Source of the DNA: DASRIA01 sp038203635
GTDB taxonomy: Bacteria; Actinomycetota; Thermoleophilia; Solirubrobacterales; JBBDJG01
Direction of reading: 5' to 3'
DNA length: 64,000 nucleotides
Assembly: GCA_038203635.1 (NCBI GenBank)
Contig: JBBRDT010000001.1
Span: forward strand, 50,247 to 114,246
A program made the position numbers and the translations under genes. Positions 26,770 to 34,557 of the stretch are shown here, in pieces. Every line of letters starts with the position of its first letter. The first letter of the stretch is position 1. The notes below the pieces were generated by a model. It saw only the letters and a list, made by a program, of their open reading frames with translations. It did no database searches and was not told where the DNA came from.

Positions 26770-27195
26770 ACCGGCCTGGCTGTCTAGCGCTGGAGTGGCG
26801 CCTCGAGGGGGCACGCGTACGCCGCGTAGCCTGCATTTTGCGACAGAGTCGATCTGATCGGCCGGGACGAGCTGATGCGCGTGGGCACCGTAGCCCTGCT
26901 CGTCGTCCGGGAAGGGCAACGGCTGCGTGGTCGCGGCAACCACCTTTCCGTCCCCGTCGAGACACTCGAGCTTCACGTCCCGACCGTTCTTCGCGGTCTT
27001 CCGGTTGTTCAGCCGCTCCGCGATCGTCACGGTCAGCAGCGGATCCCCTCCCTTGGACGGGTCCCACTCGACGGTCAGGTCAGGATTGCTGTCTGATCCG
27101 CTGCCGGAGGACGCAGACCAGATTGCCAGCGGAATCACCATGATCGCGAGGAGGGCCGCCGCCGGCCCGATCGTCTTGATGTCGAAACGCTGCAT
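26428..27195 (-). CDS. Membrane-anchored secreted protein with antisense-overlapping 3' end
   Basis: ATG 27195 opens a protein with one N-terminal membrane segment (AAALLAIMVIPLAIWSA) and an extracytoplasmic part with strands (LLTVTIAERLNN, VKLECLDGDGKVV) and two cysteines (ECLDG, AKCRL) that could pair. About 140 residues look protein-like. The frame then stays open for another 110 codons across the 3' end of the reductase gene on the other strand, where its composition is typical of an antisense shadow. Either the natural stop was lost, there is a frameshift near 26800 (another frame stops at about 26786), or the genes truly overlap. Function unknown. Confidence 0.5.
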   Translation of the reverse strand: MQRFDIKTIGPAAALLAIMVIPLAIWSASSGSGSDSNPDLTVEWDPSKGGDPLLTVTIAERLNNRKTAKNGRDVKLECLDGDGKVVAATTQPLPFPDDEQGYGAHAHQLVPADQIDSVAKCRLRGVRVPPRGATPALDSQAGLAGGPEALGTDALGRDARIEEQAGGRFDEPIRPANESRPGGGVRRSDQRGVDAPRVARPTRGRLPRVGEHRVVPQLVGVDHVLGRPDGVHEPHRQLRHRAPAVPQHRHQGNDA

Positions 27196-27301
27196 TCGCC
27201 GGATCTATCGGCACAGGGCACCCGGGCATCGAGCCCCATCGACCGACGCGCCCGACGCGCCGTAGGCTAGGTTTCCAGGGTCGCGAGAAAGGAATGCACC
27301 G

Positions 27302-29626
27302 ATGAACCGGCGGGCGCTCTTGATCTCGAAAGGATGGGTGCAAGCCGTCCTGCTCGTGGTGCTGTTCGGTTTCTTCGTGCTCGGCCTGCTGGCCTATCGC
27401 ACGTACCAGGCCAAGCCGCCGACGCCACTGCGTGTCGTCGACCCGCAGGGTCAGCTTCTCTACACGGCCTCCGACATCCGCAAGGGCCAGCAGGTCTTCC
27501 TCCACAACGGGCTGATGGAGTACGGCTCGGTCTTCGGCCATGGGGCCTACCTCGGGCCTGACTTCACCGCGGACTACCTGCGCCGCGCATCGGACCTCGT
27601 ACGGCGCACCTACGGCGGAGCGGGCTCAGACGCAGCGGCCCGCCGGACGATCCATGACTTCCGCACGAACCGCTACGACGAGGCGAGCGGAACCCTTACT
27701 CTGTCCGCGCCGCAGGCCGCGGCGCACCGCCGGCTCGTGGGCCACTACTCGCGCTTCTTCTCCGAGCCGACGTCCAAGCACGGGTTGCGGCCCAACGCGA
27801 TCACGGATCGCACGGAGCTGCGCCAGCTCACCGCGTTCTTCGGATGGACCGCCTGGGCGGGCTCGACCAACCGCCCGGGCCACAACTACTCCTACACCAA
27901 CAACTGGCCGCCCGAGCCACGAGTCGACAACCGGCCCACCGCCAACGTGATCGTCTGGAGCGTGCTCTCGCTGATCGCGCTGCTGGGTGGCATCGGGATC
28001 CTGTTCGGCGTCTTCGGGCGCTGGCGGTTCCTGGGCTGGCACGGTCGCGAGCAGGCGAGCCTGTCATTCCGCGCCCCCGGGGACGTGGCCCTGACGCCTG
28101 CTCAACGGGCGTGCGCGTGGTTCTTCTTCGTGATGGCCGCGCTGTTCCTGCTCCAGACGGTCGTCGGCGCCGCCTCCCAGCACTACCGGGCCGAGATCGA
28201 CAGCTTCTTCGGTATCGATCTCGCGCAAATCCTTCCGTACAACCTTTTGCGCACCTGGCATGTCCAGCTCGCCCTGTTCTGGGTCGCCACGTCGTTCGTA
28301 GCTGCGGGCATCTTCCTGGCGCCGATGATCGCCCGTCGCGAGCCCAAGCATCAGGGCAAGCTCGCCTTCGCGCTGCTCGGCGCCCTGGCGGTGGTCGTCT
28401 TCGGCACGCTGATCGGCTCGTACCTGGGAATCCACGGCACTCTCCAGGGCGCTGCCTCGAACTGGTTCGGGCTCCAAGGCTTCGAGTACCTCGACCTCGC
28501 CCGGATCTGGCAGGTGCTTCTAACCGTCGGGCTGATCGTGTGGGCTTTCATGCTCTTCCGGGTGCTGCGCGTACGGCTGCGCAGCGATCACCCCGGCAAC
28601 ATGCCGTGGCTGTTCTTCCTGGCTGCCTGCGCGATCCCCGCCTTCTACGCCGTCGGGCTGATCGCGCGCACCGGTGACCACTTCACGGTCGCCGAGTTCT
28701 GGCGCTTCTGGGTGGTGCACCTCTGGGTGGAGGACTTCCTCGAGCTGTTCACCACGGTGATGGTCGCCTACATGTTCGTGCTGCTCGGGGTGGTCCGCGA
28801 AAGGGTTGCGCTGACGGTCGTGTTCCTGGACATCATCCTGTACTCGTTCGGCGGAGTGATCGGCACGATGCACCACCTGTACTTCTCCGGGGAGCCGGCC
28901 GAGCACATGGCGCTCGGCGCCTTCTTCTCCGCCGCCGAGGTCATCCCCCTCACCTTCCTGACTGTCGAGGCCTGGTCGTTCCTCCAGCTCGGCGCGGCGC
29001 AGCAGTCGCGGGCCGGCACGCCGTTCCCGCACCGCTGGGCGGTGATGTTCCTCGTCGCCGTGGGGTTCTGGAACTTCCTCGGCGCCGGCATCTTCGGCTT
29101 CCTCATCAACCTGCCGGTCGTCTCCTACTACGAGATCGGGACCGCGCTGACGGCCAATCACGGCCACGCGGCGATGATGGGCGTCTACGGGATGCTCGCC
29201 ATCGGACTGGCGCTGTTCTGCCTGCGCTACCTGATCCCGGCCGAGCGCTGGCCGGAGAAGTGGGCGCGGATCAGCTTCTGGTCGACCAACATCGGCCTCG
29301 CCTGGATGTGCTTCGCGACGCTGCTGCCACTGGGCATCCTGCAGCTCTACGAGTCGGTGAACAACGGGTATTTCGAAGCGCGCGAGCCGAAGTTCCTGAC
29401 CAACGACACGAACGCGTTGATCGAGTGGCTGCGCCTGCCCGGCGACATGATCTTCATCGCGGGCGGTGCTCTGCCGACGCTCTACATCGCCTATGTGGGC
29501 ATCCGCCACACGGTCAAACGCGTGACCCTCGATGAGCCGGAGGACATCCTCTTCACCGAGGTGGTTGAACCCGAAGGTGTGCCGGCGATGGGTGACGATG
29601 AGGCCGCCGCCGCGAGGCTGACGTGA
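27302..29626 (+). CDS. norB: Quinol-dependent nitric oxide reductase (qNOR)
   Basis: 774 residues, the usual qNOR size. An N-terminal helix and a periplasmic extension (RKGQQVFLHNGLMEYGSVFG) replace NorC, then about 13 helices. Heme and FeB ligands are seen in LRTWHVQLALFWV, VVHLWVEDFLELF, GTMHHLYFSGEP and NHGHAAMMGVYGM; the glutamates near FeB (VEDFLE, AAEVIPLTF) are kept. It reduces NO to N2O using quinol, for detoxification or denitrification. No other denitrification gene is in the window, so detoxification is more likely. ATG 27302 follows GAAAGGA. Confidence 0.96.
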   Translation: MNRRALLISKGWVQAVLLVVLFGFFVLGLLAYRTYQAKPPTPLRVVDPQGQLLYTASDIRKGQQVFLHNGLMEYGSVFGHGAYLGPDFTADYLRRASDLVRRTYGGAGSDAAARRTIHDFRTNRYDEASGTLTLSAPQAAAHRRLVGHYSRFFSEPTSKHGLRPNAITDRTELRQLTAFFGWTAWAGSTNRPGHNYSYTNNWPPEPRVDNRPTANVIVWSVLSLIALLGGIGILFGVFGRWRFLGWHGREQASLSFRAPGDVALTPAQRACAWFFFVMAALFLLQTVVGAASQHYRAEIDSFFGIDLAQILPYNLLRTWHVQLALFWVATSFVAAGIFLAPMIARREPKHQGKLAFALLGALAVVVFGTLIGSYLGIHGTLQGAASNWFGLQGFEYLDLARIWQVLLTVGLIVWAFMLFRVLRVRLRSDHPGNMPWLFFLAACAIPAFYAVGLIARTGDHFTVAEFWRFWVVHLWVEDFLELFTTVMVAYMFVLLGVVRERVALTVVFLDIILYSFGGVIGTMHHLYFSGEPAEHMALGAFFSAAEVIPLTFLTVEAWSFLQLGAAQQSRAGTPFPHRWAVMFLVAVGFWNFLGAGIFGFLINLPVVSYYEIGTALTANHGHAAMMGVYGMLAIGLALFCLRYLIPAERWPEKWARISFWSTNIGLAWMCFATLLPLGILQLYESVNNGYFEAREPKFLTNDTNALIEWLRLPGDMIFIAGGALPTLYIAYVGIRHTVKRVTLDEPEDILFTEVVEPEGVPAMGDDEAAAARLT

Positions 29627-30222
29627 GCACCGAGGTCTTCCTCTTCGCCGGGTACGCGGTGCTCCTGCTGGCTGCCGCCGGGCTGCTGGAGTGGCTGTCG
29701 GCGCACACCCACCGCCGCTCTCTGCGCTACCGGACCGCGGGTTTCGACTACGACGCGGACCATGACCATTGGCGGTGCCCCGAGGGCCAGTATCTGTGGC
29801 CGCACGAGCTCGACCACGAGCGCCGCCTCGTCCGGTACCGGGCCCAGGCACGCGTCTGCAACGCCTGCCCGCGCAAGGAGGCGTGCACCGACTCGACCAC
29901 CGGGCGCGAGGTTGTCCGGCCGCTCGATCCGTGGCCGCACTCGGAGGCCGGGCGCTTCCACCGAGGGCTGTCGCTCGTGCTCGTCGCCCTGTCGCTCCTC
30001 ATGCTGGTCGCCGCCGGTGCGCGCAACCACGACCCGGGAGAGGCTGCGCTGTTGGGCGCCCTACTCATCGCGGCGCTCCTGGTCGGCCGAATGCTGGGGA
30101 ACGACCTCCGCGCTCACCCGTCGAACTTCCCCGCGCCTGCTGCCGCGAAGAGAGTCCGAATGACGGTCACCGGCGCCGACGGGCGCGCCCAGGTAGGCGG
30201 GCGCACGCGCCGTACGCCATGA
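29623..30222 (+). CDS. Two-to-three-helix membrane protein with transposase-like zinc cluster
   Basis: 199 residues; GTG 29623 overlaps the qNOR stop (GTGA). N-terminal helix (about 5-25), a soluble loop, two C-terminal helices (about 110-155). The loop carries HWRCPEGQYL and VCNACPRKEACT, a C-x(n)-C-x2-C-x4-C set strongly like the zinc-binding part of IS1182-type transposases (Y-R-A-x-A-R-V-C-x2-C-P). No DDE catalytic residues are present, so it is not a transposase. Coupling to qNOR suggests an accessory or metal/redox-sensing subunit of NO reduction. Confidence 0.75.
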   Translation: MSTEVFLFAGYAVLLLAAAGLLEWLSAHTHRRSLRYRTAGFDYDADHDHWRCPEGQYLWPHELDHERRLVRYRAQARVCNACPRKEACTDSTTGREVVRPLDPWPHSEAGRFHRGLSLVLVALSLLMLVAAGARNHDPGEAALLGALLIAALLVGRMLGNDLRAHPSNFPAPAAAKRVRMTVTGADGRAQVGGRTRRTP

Positions 30223-30231
30223 AACCGCGAA

Positions 30232-30277
30232 AGCGGACGACGGGCCTCGAACCCGCGACCTTCGGCTTGGGAAGCCG
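30232..30277 (-). repeat. tRNA-Gly(CCC) 3'-half copy (attachment-site scar)
   Basis: 46 nt matching positions 32916-32961, the 3' half of the tRNA-Gly gene (acceptor 3' strand, T arm, variable loop, anticodon loop), same orientation, with two mismatches in the T arm. The 5' half is missing. This is the classic displaced 3' end left when an element integrates into a tRNA gene. Confidence 0.85.
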
Positions 30278-30589
30278 CGCCGACACTGACGACGCAAGAC
30301 GACGAAGGACGACGACTCCCGCTTGTAGCCACGGGTTGCGGCCGATGCGGCGACGGTCAACCGCACGGCGATCCTGATCGTCTTGGCGGCGTTTGGGCCA
30401 CTACCGGGCCACACGCGGTGGGCTCGCGGTGCGTCGACGCCCTGGTCCGCCACGACGTGGCGAGGAACGGACCCGGTCGGAAACCCGGCGGCGCTGAAGT
30501 CTTTGCGCGGCGCGGCCCCAACTGAGCTATGCGCCCTCGAGCCGGCAATTCTAGGCGCTCTGCCCATGCTCCCGATCTACCATGGCGCC
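30278..30589. other. 312-bp non-coding stretch at the left end of the island
   Basis: Contains no convincing gene. It holds the short tRNA 5'-half-like sequence at 30518-30536 and GC-rich sequence with no clear promoter. Long antisense frames here are shadows of the tRNA-derived sequence. Confidence 0.5.
30518..30536 (-). other. Possible 5'-half fragment of a second tRNA
   Basis: On the minus strand it reads GGGCGCATAGCTCAGTTGG, an acceptor 5' strand plus a perfect D-arm start (TAGCTCAGTTGG). The downstream sequence does not form an anticodon or T arm, so it is a remnant at most. It may mark an earlier recombination at another tRNA. Confidence 0.4.
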
Positions 30590-31507
30590 ATGAGCTCCGA
30601 GGTTGCGCTGTTCGACGGCCGCCGTGCGGCCGACGATGGAAAGGTGATGGAGGGCAGGGACGGCTGGCTGTTCCTGGACCACGACGCGGCCGAGTTCGTC
30701 AAGCAACTCACCGGCGAGATTCTGCTCACCCAGGACGAGCTGGAGAGCTGGCGCACAACGCTCGAGCGACGCAGCGCCCGCCTTGCGGCGCTGGGCATCC
30801 CCTACTTCTTCCTGATCTCTCCGGAGGCGCACTCGGTCTATCCGGAGAAGCTGCCTGCCCACGTGCGCCCCGCGCCCCAGCGTCCCGTCACCCAGCTGCT
30901 CGCATATCTCGAGGCGAGCACATGTCCGCTGAAACCGCTCTACCCACTCACACAGCTGCTGGATGCGAAGCGCGAGCATCCCGTCTATTCGCAGACCGAC
31001 ACCCACTGGAACGCTCACGGCGCCTTCATCGGCTACCAAGTGCTTGCAGATCAGCTGGAGCGCTCGGTCCCGATCCGGCGCGTCGCGAAGGATTCACTCG
31101 GGCTGCGTGAGTTTTAGCAGGCCGGCGACCTCGGACTCAAGCTCACACCGGAGCGTGCTTCGCTGCAGGTCCGCTACGAGCTCGAGGACCGCCGCCGCCA
31201 CTTCGTCGCCACCAACGGGCGCTTCGGGGTCGGGCGAATGATCGCGTTCGGTTGCGGGGAGGCGCCGGACACGCGGTGCGTCCTGTTCGGCGACTCCGCC
31301 GCCGCATGGACCTCGCCGCCGTTGAGCGCCAGCTTCCGCCGGCTGGTGATCGCCTACGACGCCGGCGTGGACCTCGAGCTCGTGAAGCGCGAGCGCGCCG
31401 ACGTCGTGATCTCACTTCAGACGGAGCGAAGGATGCGATTCGTGCCCGCCGACCCTCCGGACGGGGAGGAACGCTTCGCCTGGCCCGCCGAGACGGAGAA
31501 GGCGTAA
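30590..31507 (+). pseudogene. AlgX/AlgJ-like SGNH (O-acetyltransferase-related) gene with amber codon
   Basis: From ATG 30590 the frame encodes VMEGRDGWLFLDHD, FFLISPEAHSVYPEKLP and the catalytic-type YSQTDTHWNAHGAFIGY, then meets TAG at 31115-31117 (codon 176). The same frame continues without further interruption to 31507 with VLFGDSAAAWTSPPL and ERADVVISLQTERRMRF, the remaining family signatures. So one nonsense change splits an otherwise complete gene of about 305 codons. Relatives acetylate or bind exopolysaccharides. It sits in the decayed island, supporting loss of function, though read-through cannot be excluded. Confidence 0.8.
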
Positions 31508-31579
31508 CGCGCCTCGGCTTGTGCGAAGCGCTCGGCCAGAGCCCTGAGATCGGCCTCGCCGGGAGGCGGGGCCGGCACT

Positions 31580-31958
31580 TAGCTGGCTGCGTTGTCCGCA
31601 GCGCACTCAACTGGGTCCCGGAATACGGGCGCGGTTGCACTCGCGTCGATGAGCCAGCCGGTGGCCGGATTTCGCGCATGGCAAGCAGCGTTTCGGCGCT
31701 GATGAAACCTTGCCGGTAAAGCCAGGCGTAAAACGAGCGAGCGATCACTAGCCACTTGCGGACCGTGTTCGGATGGAAGCCGTCAGCGATGCTGCCATCG
31801 AGGAACGCCTGAATGTCATCGGCGGTCGCCTCTACGAGAGAGCGAGGCGAGAGGCTGCGCTCGAAGGCGGTGAGAAGGCGCGACTGCGCCGCGCGTCGTG
31901 CCGGGCCATTCCCTCGCGCGTCCAGAAACCGGCGCACCAGCAGGTTGCTCTCATCCAC
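31580..31958 (-). pseudogene. Tyrosine recombinase N-terminal fragment
   Basis: From ATG 31958 about 125 codons encode a SAM-like core-binding domain: LVRRFLDARGNGPARRAAQS, SLVEATADDIQAFLDG, HPNTVRKWLVIARSFYAWLY and QGFISAETLLAMREIRPP, ending with the linker RVQPRPYSGTQLSAL. The catalytic domain (R, H-x-R-H, Y) is absent: beyond about 31580 the frame only mirrors the AlgX-like gene. It is the residue of the element's integrase and cannot be active. Confidence 0.8.
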
Positions 31959-32049
31959 TCACGTCAGGTTGGCATGGAGCGCGGCGGACACCACCCGATG
32001 TCCCAACTCCCCTTCCCACCATCCCGACCTGCGGGATACTGCGCGGACG

Positions 32050-32469
32050 ATGTCGCGGGAGAACATGGAGATCGTGAAGCGCGCGGTTGCAGCGATCAAC
32101 GAGCGGGATATCGACCGCTACCTCGACTGCTGCACTGAGGACATCGAGCTGACGATCGTGGCCATGACCGCCGTTGGCGGGGTGTACTCGGGCCAAGACG
32201 CGATTCAAAGGTTCTGGACCGACATCGCTGACACTGCTCCCGACTTCCGAATCGAGCTTGAACGCTTGGACGCGATTGACGCGGGCCGAGTGCTCGCCTT
32301 TTTGCGAATTACCGCAACCGGACGAGCCAGCGGCCTCCCCGCCGCCAGCGATATGCCGACCGCGAACGTCTATGAACTCACCGAGGGCAAGATCAGGCGC
32401 GTCCGAATCTTCCTCGACCGCCAAGAGGCCCTCGAAGCCGTGGGGTTGTCGGAGCAGCCGTCCGACTGA
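32050..32469 (+). CDS. SnoaL/NTF2-like protein
   Basis: 139 residues from ATG 32050. Typical NTF2-like small alpha+beta barrel: helix NMEIVKRAVAAINERDIDRY, CTEDIELTIV, VYSGQDAIQRFW, a central strand AFLRITATGRASG and the ending KIRRVRIFLDRQEALEAVGL. Such proteins are isomerase, hydratase or binding modules and the substrate cannot be inferred. It appears intact within the degraded island and is the only likely functional gene there. Confidence 0.8.
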   Translation: MSRENMEIVKRAVAAINERDIDRYLDCCTEDIELTIVAMTAVGGVYSGQDAIQRFWTDIADTAPDFRIELERLDAIDAGRVLAFLRITATGRASGLPAASDMPTANVYELTEGKIRRVRIFLDRQEALEAVGLSEQPSD

Positions 32470-32523
32470 CTTCTGAAGCTCGATGCGATGCCGCCCAACG
32501 GCAGTCGGAGATAACTTGGTCGC

Positions 32524-32835
32524 ATGGAACTATCGGACCTGTTGCGGCAGTTCGATCCTCGCTCAGATGTCAGAGGGCGACAGTTCGAGTTGCTCTGCCG
32601 CTGGTACCTGCGAAACGCCCCCGAATACCGTGGGCGCTTCAAGGAGGTATGGCTCTGGAGGGACTGGCCGGAAGCCTGGGCAGCGGACGCCGGGATCGAT
32701 CTTGTCGCGGAGGAACACGACGGATCGCTCTGGGCAGTTCAGGCAAAGGCTTACGGCGAGAACTACGCGATTAAGAAGGCAGACGTTGACTCGTTCCTGA
32801 GCGAGTCCAGCCGTCCCCACTTCTCGTACCCATGA
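32524..32835 (+). pseudogene. Truncated Mrr-like restriction nuclease N-terminus
   Basis: 103 codons from ATG 32524: DVRGRQFELLCRWYLRNAPE, FKEVWLWRDWPEAWAADAGI and DLVAEEHDGSLWAVQAKAYG, a PD-(D/E)xK core (GID ... QAK), then AIKKADVDSFLSESSRPHF before a premature TGA 80 nt from the tRNA. This is the N-terminal nuclease of large restriction or helicase proteins of more than 1000 residues; everything after the nuclease is gone. It is the only trace of a defence system here. The cut coincides with the tRNA-proximal end of the island. Confidence 0.75.
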
Positions 32836-32915
32836 GCGGTACCCGCGCGAGGAGACGGGGTGTAGCGACGCTCTCTACAACTCAGAAAGCCCCATCGCAG
32901 CGCGGTTCCCTGGCA

Positions 32916-32988
32916 AGCGGACGACGGGGGTCGAACCCGCGACCTTCGGCTTGGGAAGCCGACGCTCTACCAACTGAGCTACGTCCGC
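32916..32988 (-). tRNA. tRNA-Gly(CCC)
   Basis: 73 nt. Acceptor arm GCGGACG/CGTCCGC, D arm TAGCTCAGTTGGTAGAGC, anticodon stem TCGGC/GCCGA with loop TTCCCAA (anticodon CCC, reading GGG), T arm GCGGG-TTCGACC-CCCGT. CCA is not encoded. It is the integration site of the adjacent island; its 3' end was rebuilt by the element. Confidence 0.95.
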
Positions 32989-33329
32989 GCGGGTCAGATT
33001 GTAGTCCCGGGCATGACCTGCCGATCAGGCGCCGGATCGGCTTCCCAAGCCAAAAAACCGGCCACTCCGCAAGGATCTTCAAAAACGTCCGACGGTTCGC
33101 GCAAGTTTCTGGGTGGCACTACGTCTTAGAGGGTGTAGGCGGCAGAGCGCGCCGCCTCTTTAGGGACGCGGGGGCCACGGATGGCCCACGCGCCCGCTTC
33201 GGGAGACACTTTTCTCCCGTCGTCTGATGTGGATACGACCGCCCCCGGCGCGCCCCCGCCGGGGGTTGGTTCCTTTCTTGGCACGGTCATGGTGCTGCCC
33301 GGACTCCCCGCGGCGGTACCGTGTCCGTG
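32989..33329. other. 341-bp intergenic region, tRNA-Gly to CcmH gene
   Basis: No credible gene. It includes a second TCGGCTTCCCAAGCC (33040-33054), identical to the tRNA-Gly anticodon arm but on the other strand, and a strong GC hairpin at 33242-33265. The tRNA promoter and the CcmH promoter should lie here but are not recognisable. Confidence 0.5.
33242..33265 (+). terminator. GC-rich hairpin, possible terminator
   Basis: CCCCCGGC, 8-base loop, GCCGGGGG, followed by a T-richer stretch (ttggttcctttctt). It lies 65 nt upstream of the CcmH gene on the same strand. No intact gene precedes it, so the role is uncertain. Confidence 0.3.
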
Positions 33330-33791
33330 ATGAAACTGCTGCTCTTGACGGCGGCCGCGCTGGCGACCCTGGCTGTCCTCACCGTCGCGGCGGCCGGCGC
33401 CCCGCAGGCATCGCTACCCGACATCGAGGACGAGGTGATGTGCCCGACGTGCGGGCTACCGCTGAGCCATTCCTTCTCCCCGCAGGCGGAGCGGGAACGC
33501 GAGTTCATCCTCACGCAGATCGAGAGCGGGAAGGACAAGGACCAGATCAAGCAGGCCCTGGTCGCTGAGTTCGGATCCGAAATCCTCGCCGAGCCGGACG
33601 CCGGCGAGAGCGGGTTCGACGCCGCCGCGTTTCTCGTGCCCGCGGGCGTTGTGGGCGGCGGCATGGTGGCGATCTGGGTCGCCGTGGCGCGGTGGCGCCG
33701 GCGCGAGCGCGCCGACGGCGAGCCGGCGGTCGAGTTGAACGCGGCTGACTCCGCACGCGTCGACCGAGACCTCTCGCGCTACGACCCGTAG
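33330..33791 (+). CDS. CcmH/CycL-like cytochrome c maturation protein
   Basis: About 153 residues from ATG 33330 (GTG 33321 also possible). Signal or membrane segment 1-26, then the CcmH core VMCPTCGLPLSHSFSPQAER with the redox C-x2-C pair, EREFILTQIESGKDKDQIK and LVAEFGSEIL, and a C-terminal helix (FLVPAGVVGGGMVAIWVAVA). It keeps apocytochrome heme-binding cysteines reduced or docks them for heme attachment outside the membrane. The next gene, 9 nt on, is CcdA, which supplies electrons. Confidence 0.9.
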   Translation: MKLLLLTAAALATLAVLTVAAAGAPQASLPDIEDEVMCPTCGLPLSHSFSPQAEREREFILTQIESGKDKDQIKQALVAEFGSEILAEPDAGESGFDAAAFLVPAGVVGGGMVAIWVAVARWRRRERADGEPAVELNAADSARVDRDLSRYDP

Positions 33792-33800
33792 CGCCCAGCG

Positions 33801-34556
33801 GTGCTGGTGATCGCCGACAGCACGCCCAGCATCGGCCTCGCGTTCGCGGCGGGGCTGGCATCGTTCCTGTCCCCCTGCGTCCTGCCGCTCGTGCCCGGCT
33901 ACCTGTCGACCGTCTGCGGGCTGACGCCCGGCGAGCTGCGCGCAACGCGCGGCGCGCAGTTGCGCGGGGTCGTGACCCGCTCCGGCCTGTTCATCCTGAC
34001 CTTCAGCGCGATCTTCATCCTGCTCGGGATGACCGCGACCGGTCTCGGCAGCGCGCTGTCCGACAACCGGCAGACGCTCGAGAAGGTCTCGGGCGTCGCG
34101 ATCATCGCGATGGGCGTCCTGTTCCTGCTGGCGCTGTTCGTGCCGATGTTGAATCGCGAGTGGCGGATCAATGCGCTCGCACAGCGCGCGGGGAGCGGCG
34201 GACCGCTGGTCGCCGGCGCCGCGTTCGCGATCGCGTGGACGCCGTGCGTCGGGCCGGCGCTGGCCTCGATCCTCGGGCTGGCTGCGACGCAGGACTCGGT
34301 CGCCGAGGGCGGAGGCCTGCTCGCCGTGTACTCGCTCGGGCTCGCCGTGCCCTTCCTCATCACCGCGGTCGCTTTCACGCGCGCGACGACCGCGTTCGGC
34401 TGGATCCGCCGCCACTACGCGCTGATCAACGGAGTCGCCGGCGCCCTCCTGATCGCGATCGGAGTGCTCGTGTTCACGGGAGAGCTCTTCCGCCTGAACA
34501 TCGAAGCCCAGCAACTGCTCAACGACTGGGGCCTCAACTTCTGGCAGGACATCTGA
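33801..34556 (+). CDS. ccdA: CcdA/DsbD-type thiol-electron transporter
   Basis: 251 residues, six membrane helices. The two helix-embedded cysteines lie in ASFLSPCVLPLVPGYLSTVC and IAWTPCVGPALASIL, as in CcdA. It passes electrons from cytoplasmic thioredoxin to extracytoplasmic thiol proteins such as CcmH. GTG start at 33801, 9 nt after the CcmH stop. The qNOR here has no heme c, so the c-type cytochrome clients are elsewhere. Confidence 0.92.
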   Translation: MLVIADSTPSIGLAFAAGLASFLSPCVLPLVPGYLSTVCGLTPGELRATRGAQLRGVVTRSGLFILTFSAIFILLGMTATGLGSALSDNRQTLEKVSGVAIIAMGVLFLLALFVPMLNREWRINALAQRAGSGGPLVAGAAFAIAWTPCVGPALASILGLAATQDSVAEGGGLLAVYSLGLAVPFLITAVAFTRATTAFGWIRRHYALINGVAGALLIAIGVLVFTGELFRLNIEAQQLLNDWGLNFWQDI

Positions 34557-34557
34557 A

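Larger units (their letters stand above)
30278..32915. mobile_element. Decayed integrative element at tRNA-Gly(CCC)
   Basis: 2.64 kb bounded by the tRNA-Gly 3' end on the right and a 46-nt duplicate of that 3' half on the left. Contents: an AlgX-like gene with a nonsense codon, an integrase N-terminal fragment, a SnoaL-like gene and the first 103 codons of a restriction nuclease. No complete mobility gene remains, so it cannot move by itself. Base composition, notably 32.0-32.85 kb, is visibly less GC-rich than the flanks. Confidence 0.75.

Noticed and set aside
28520..29851. 443-codon open frame on the minus strand
   Set aside because: Lies entirely opposite qNOR and its neighbour; Glu/His/Arg-rich with no domain.
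29623..30222. Transposase gene
   Set aside because: Only the zinc cluster matches; no DDE domain, and membrane helices flank it.
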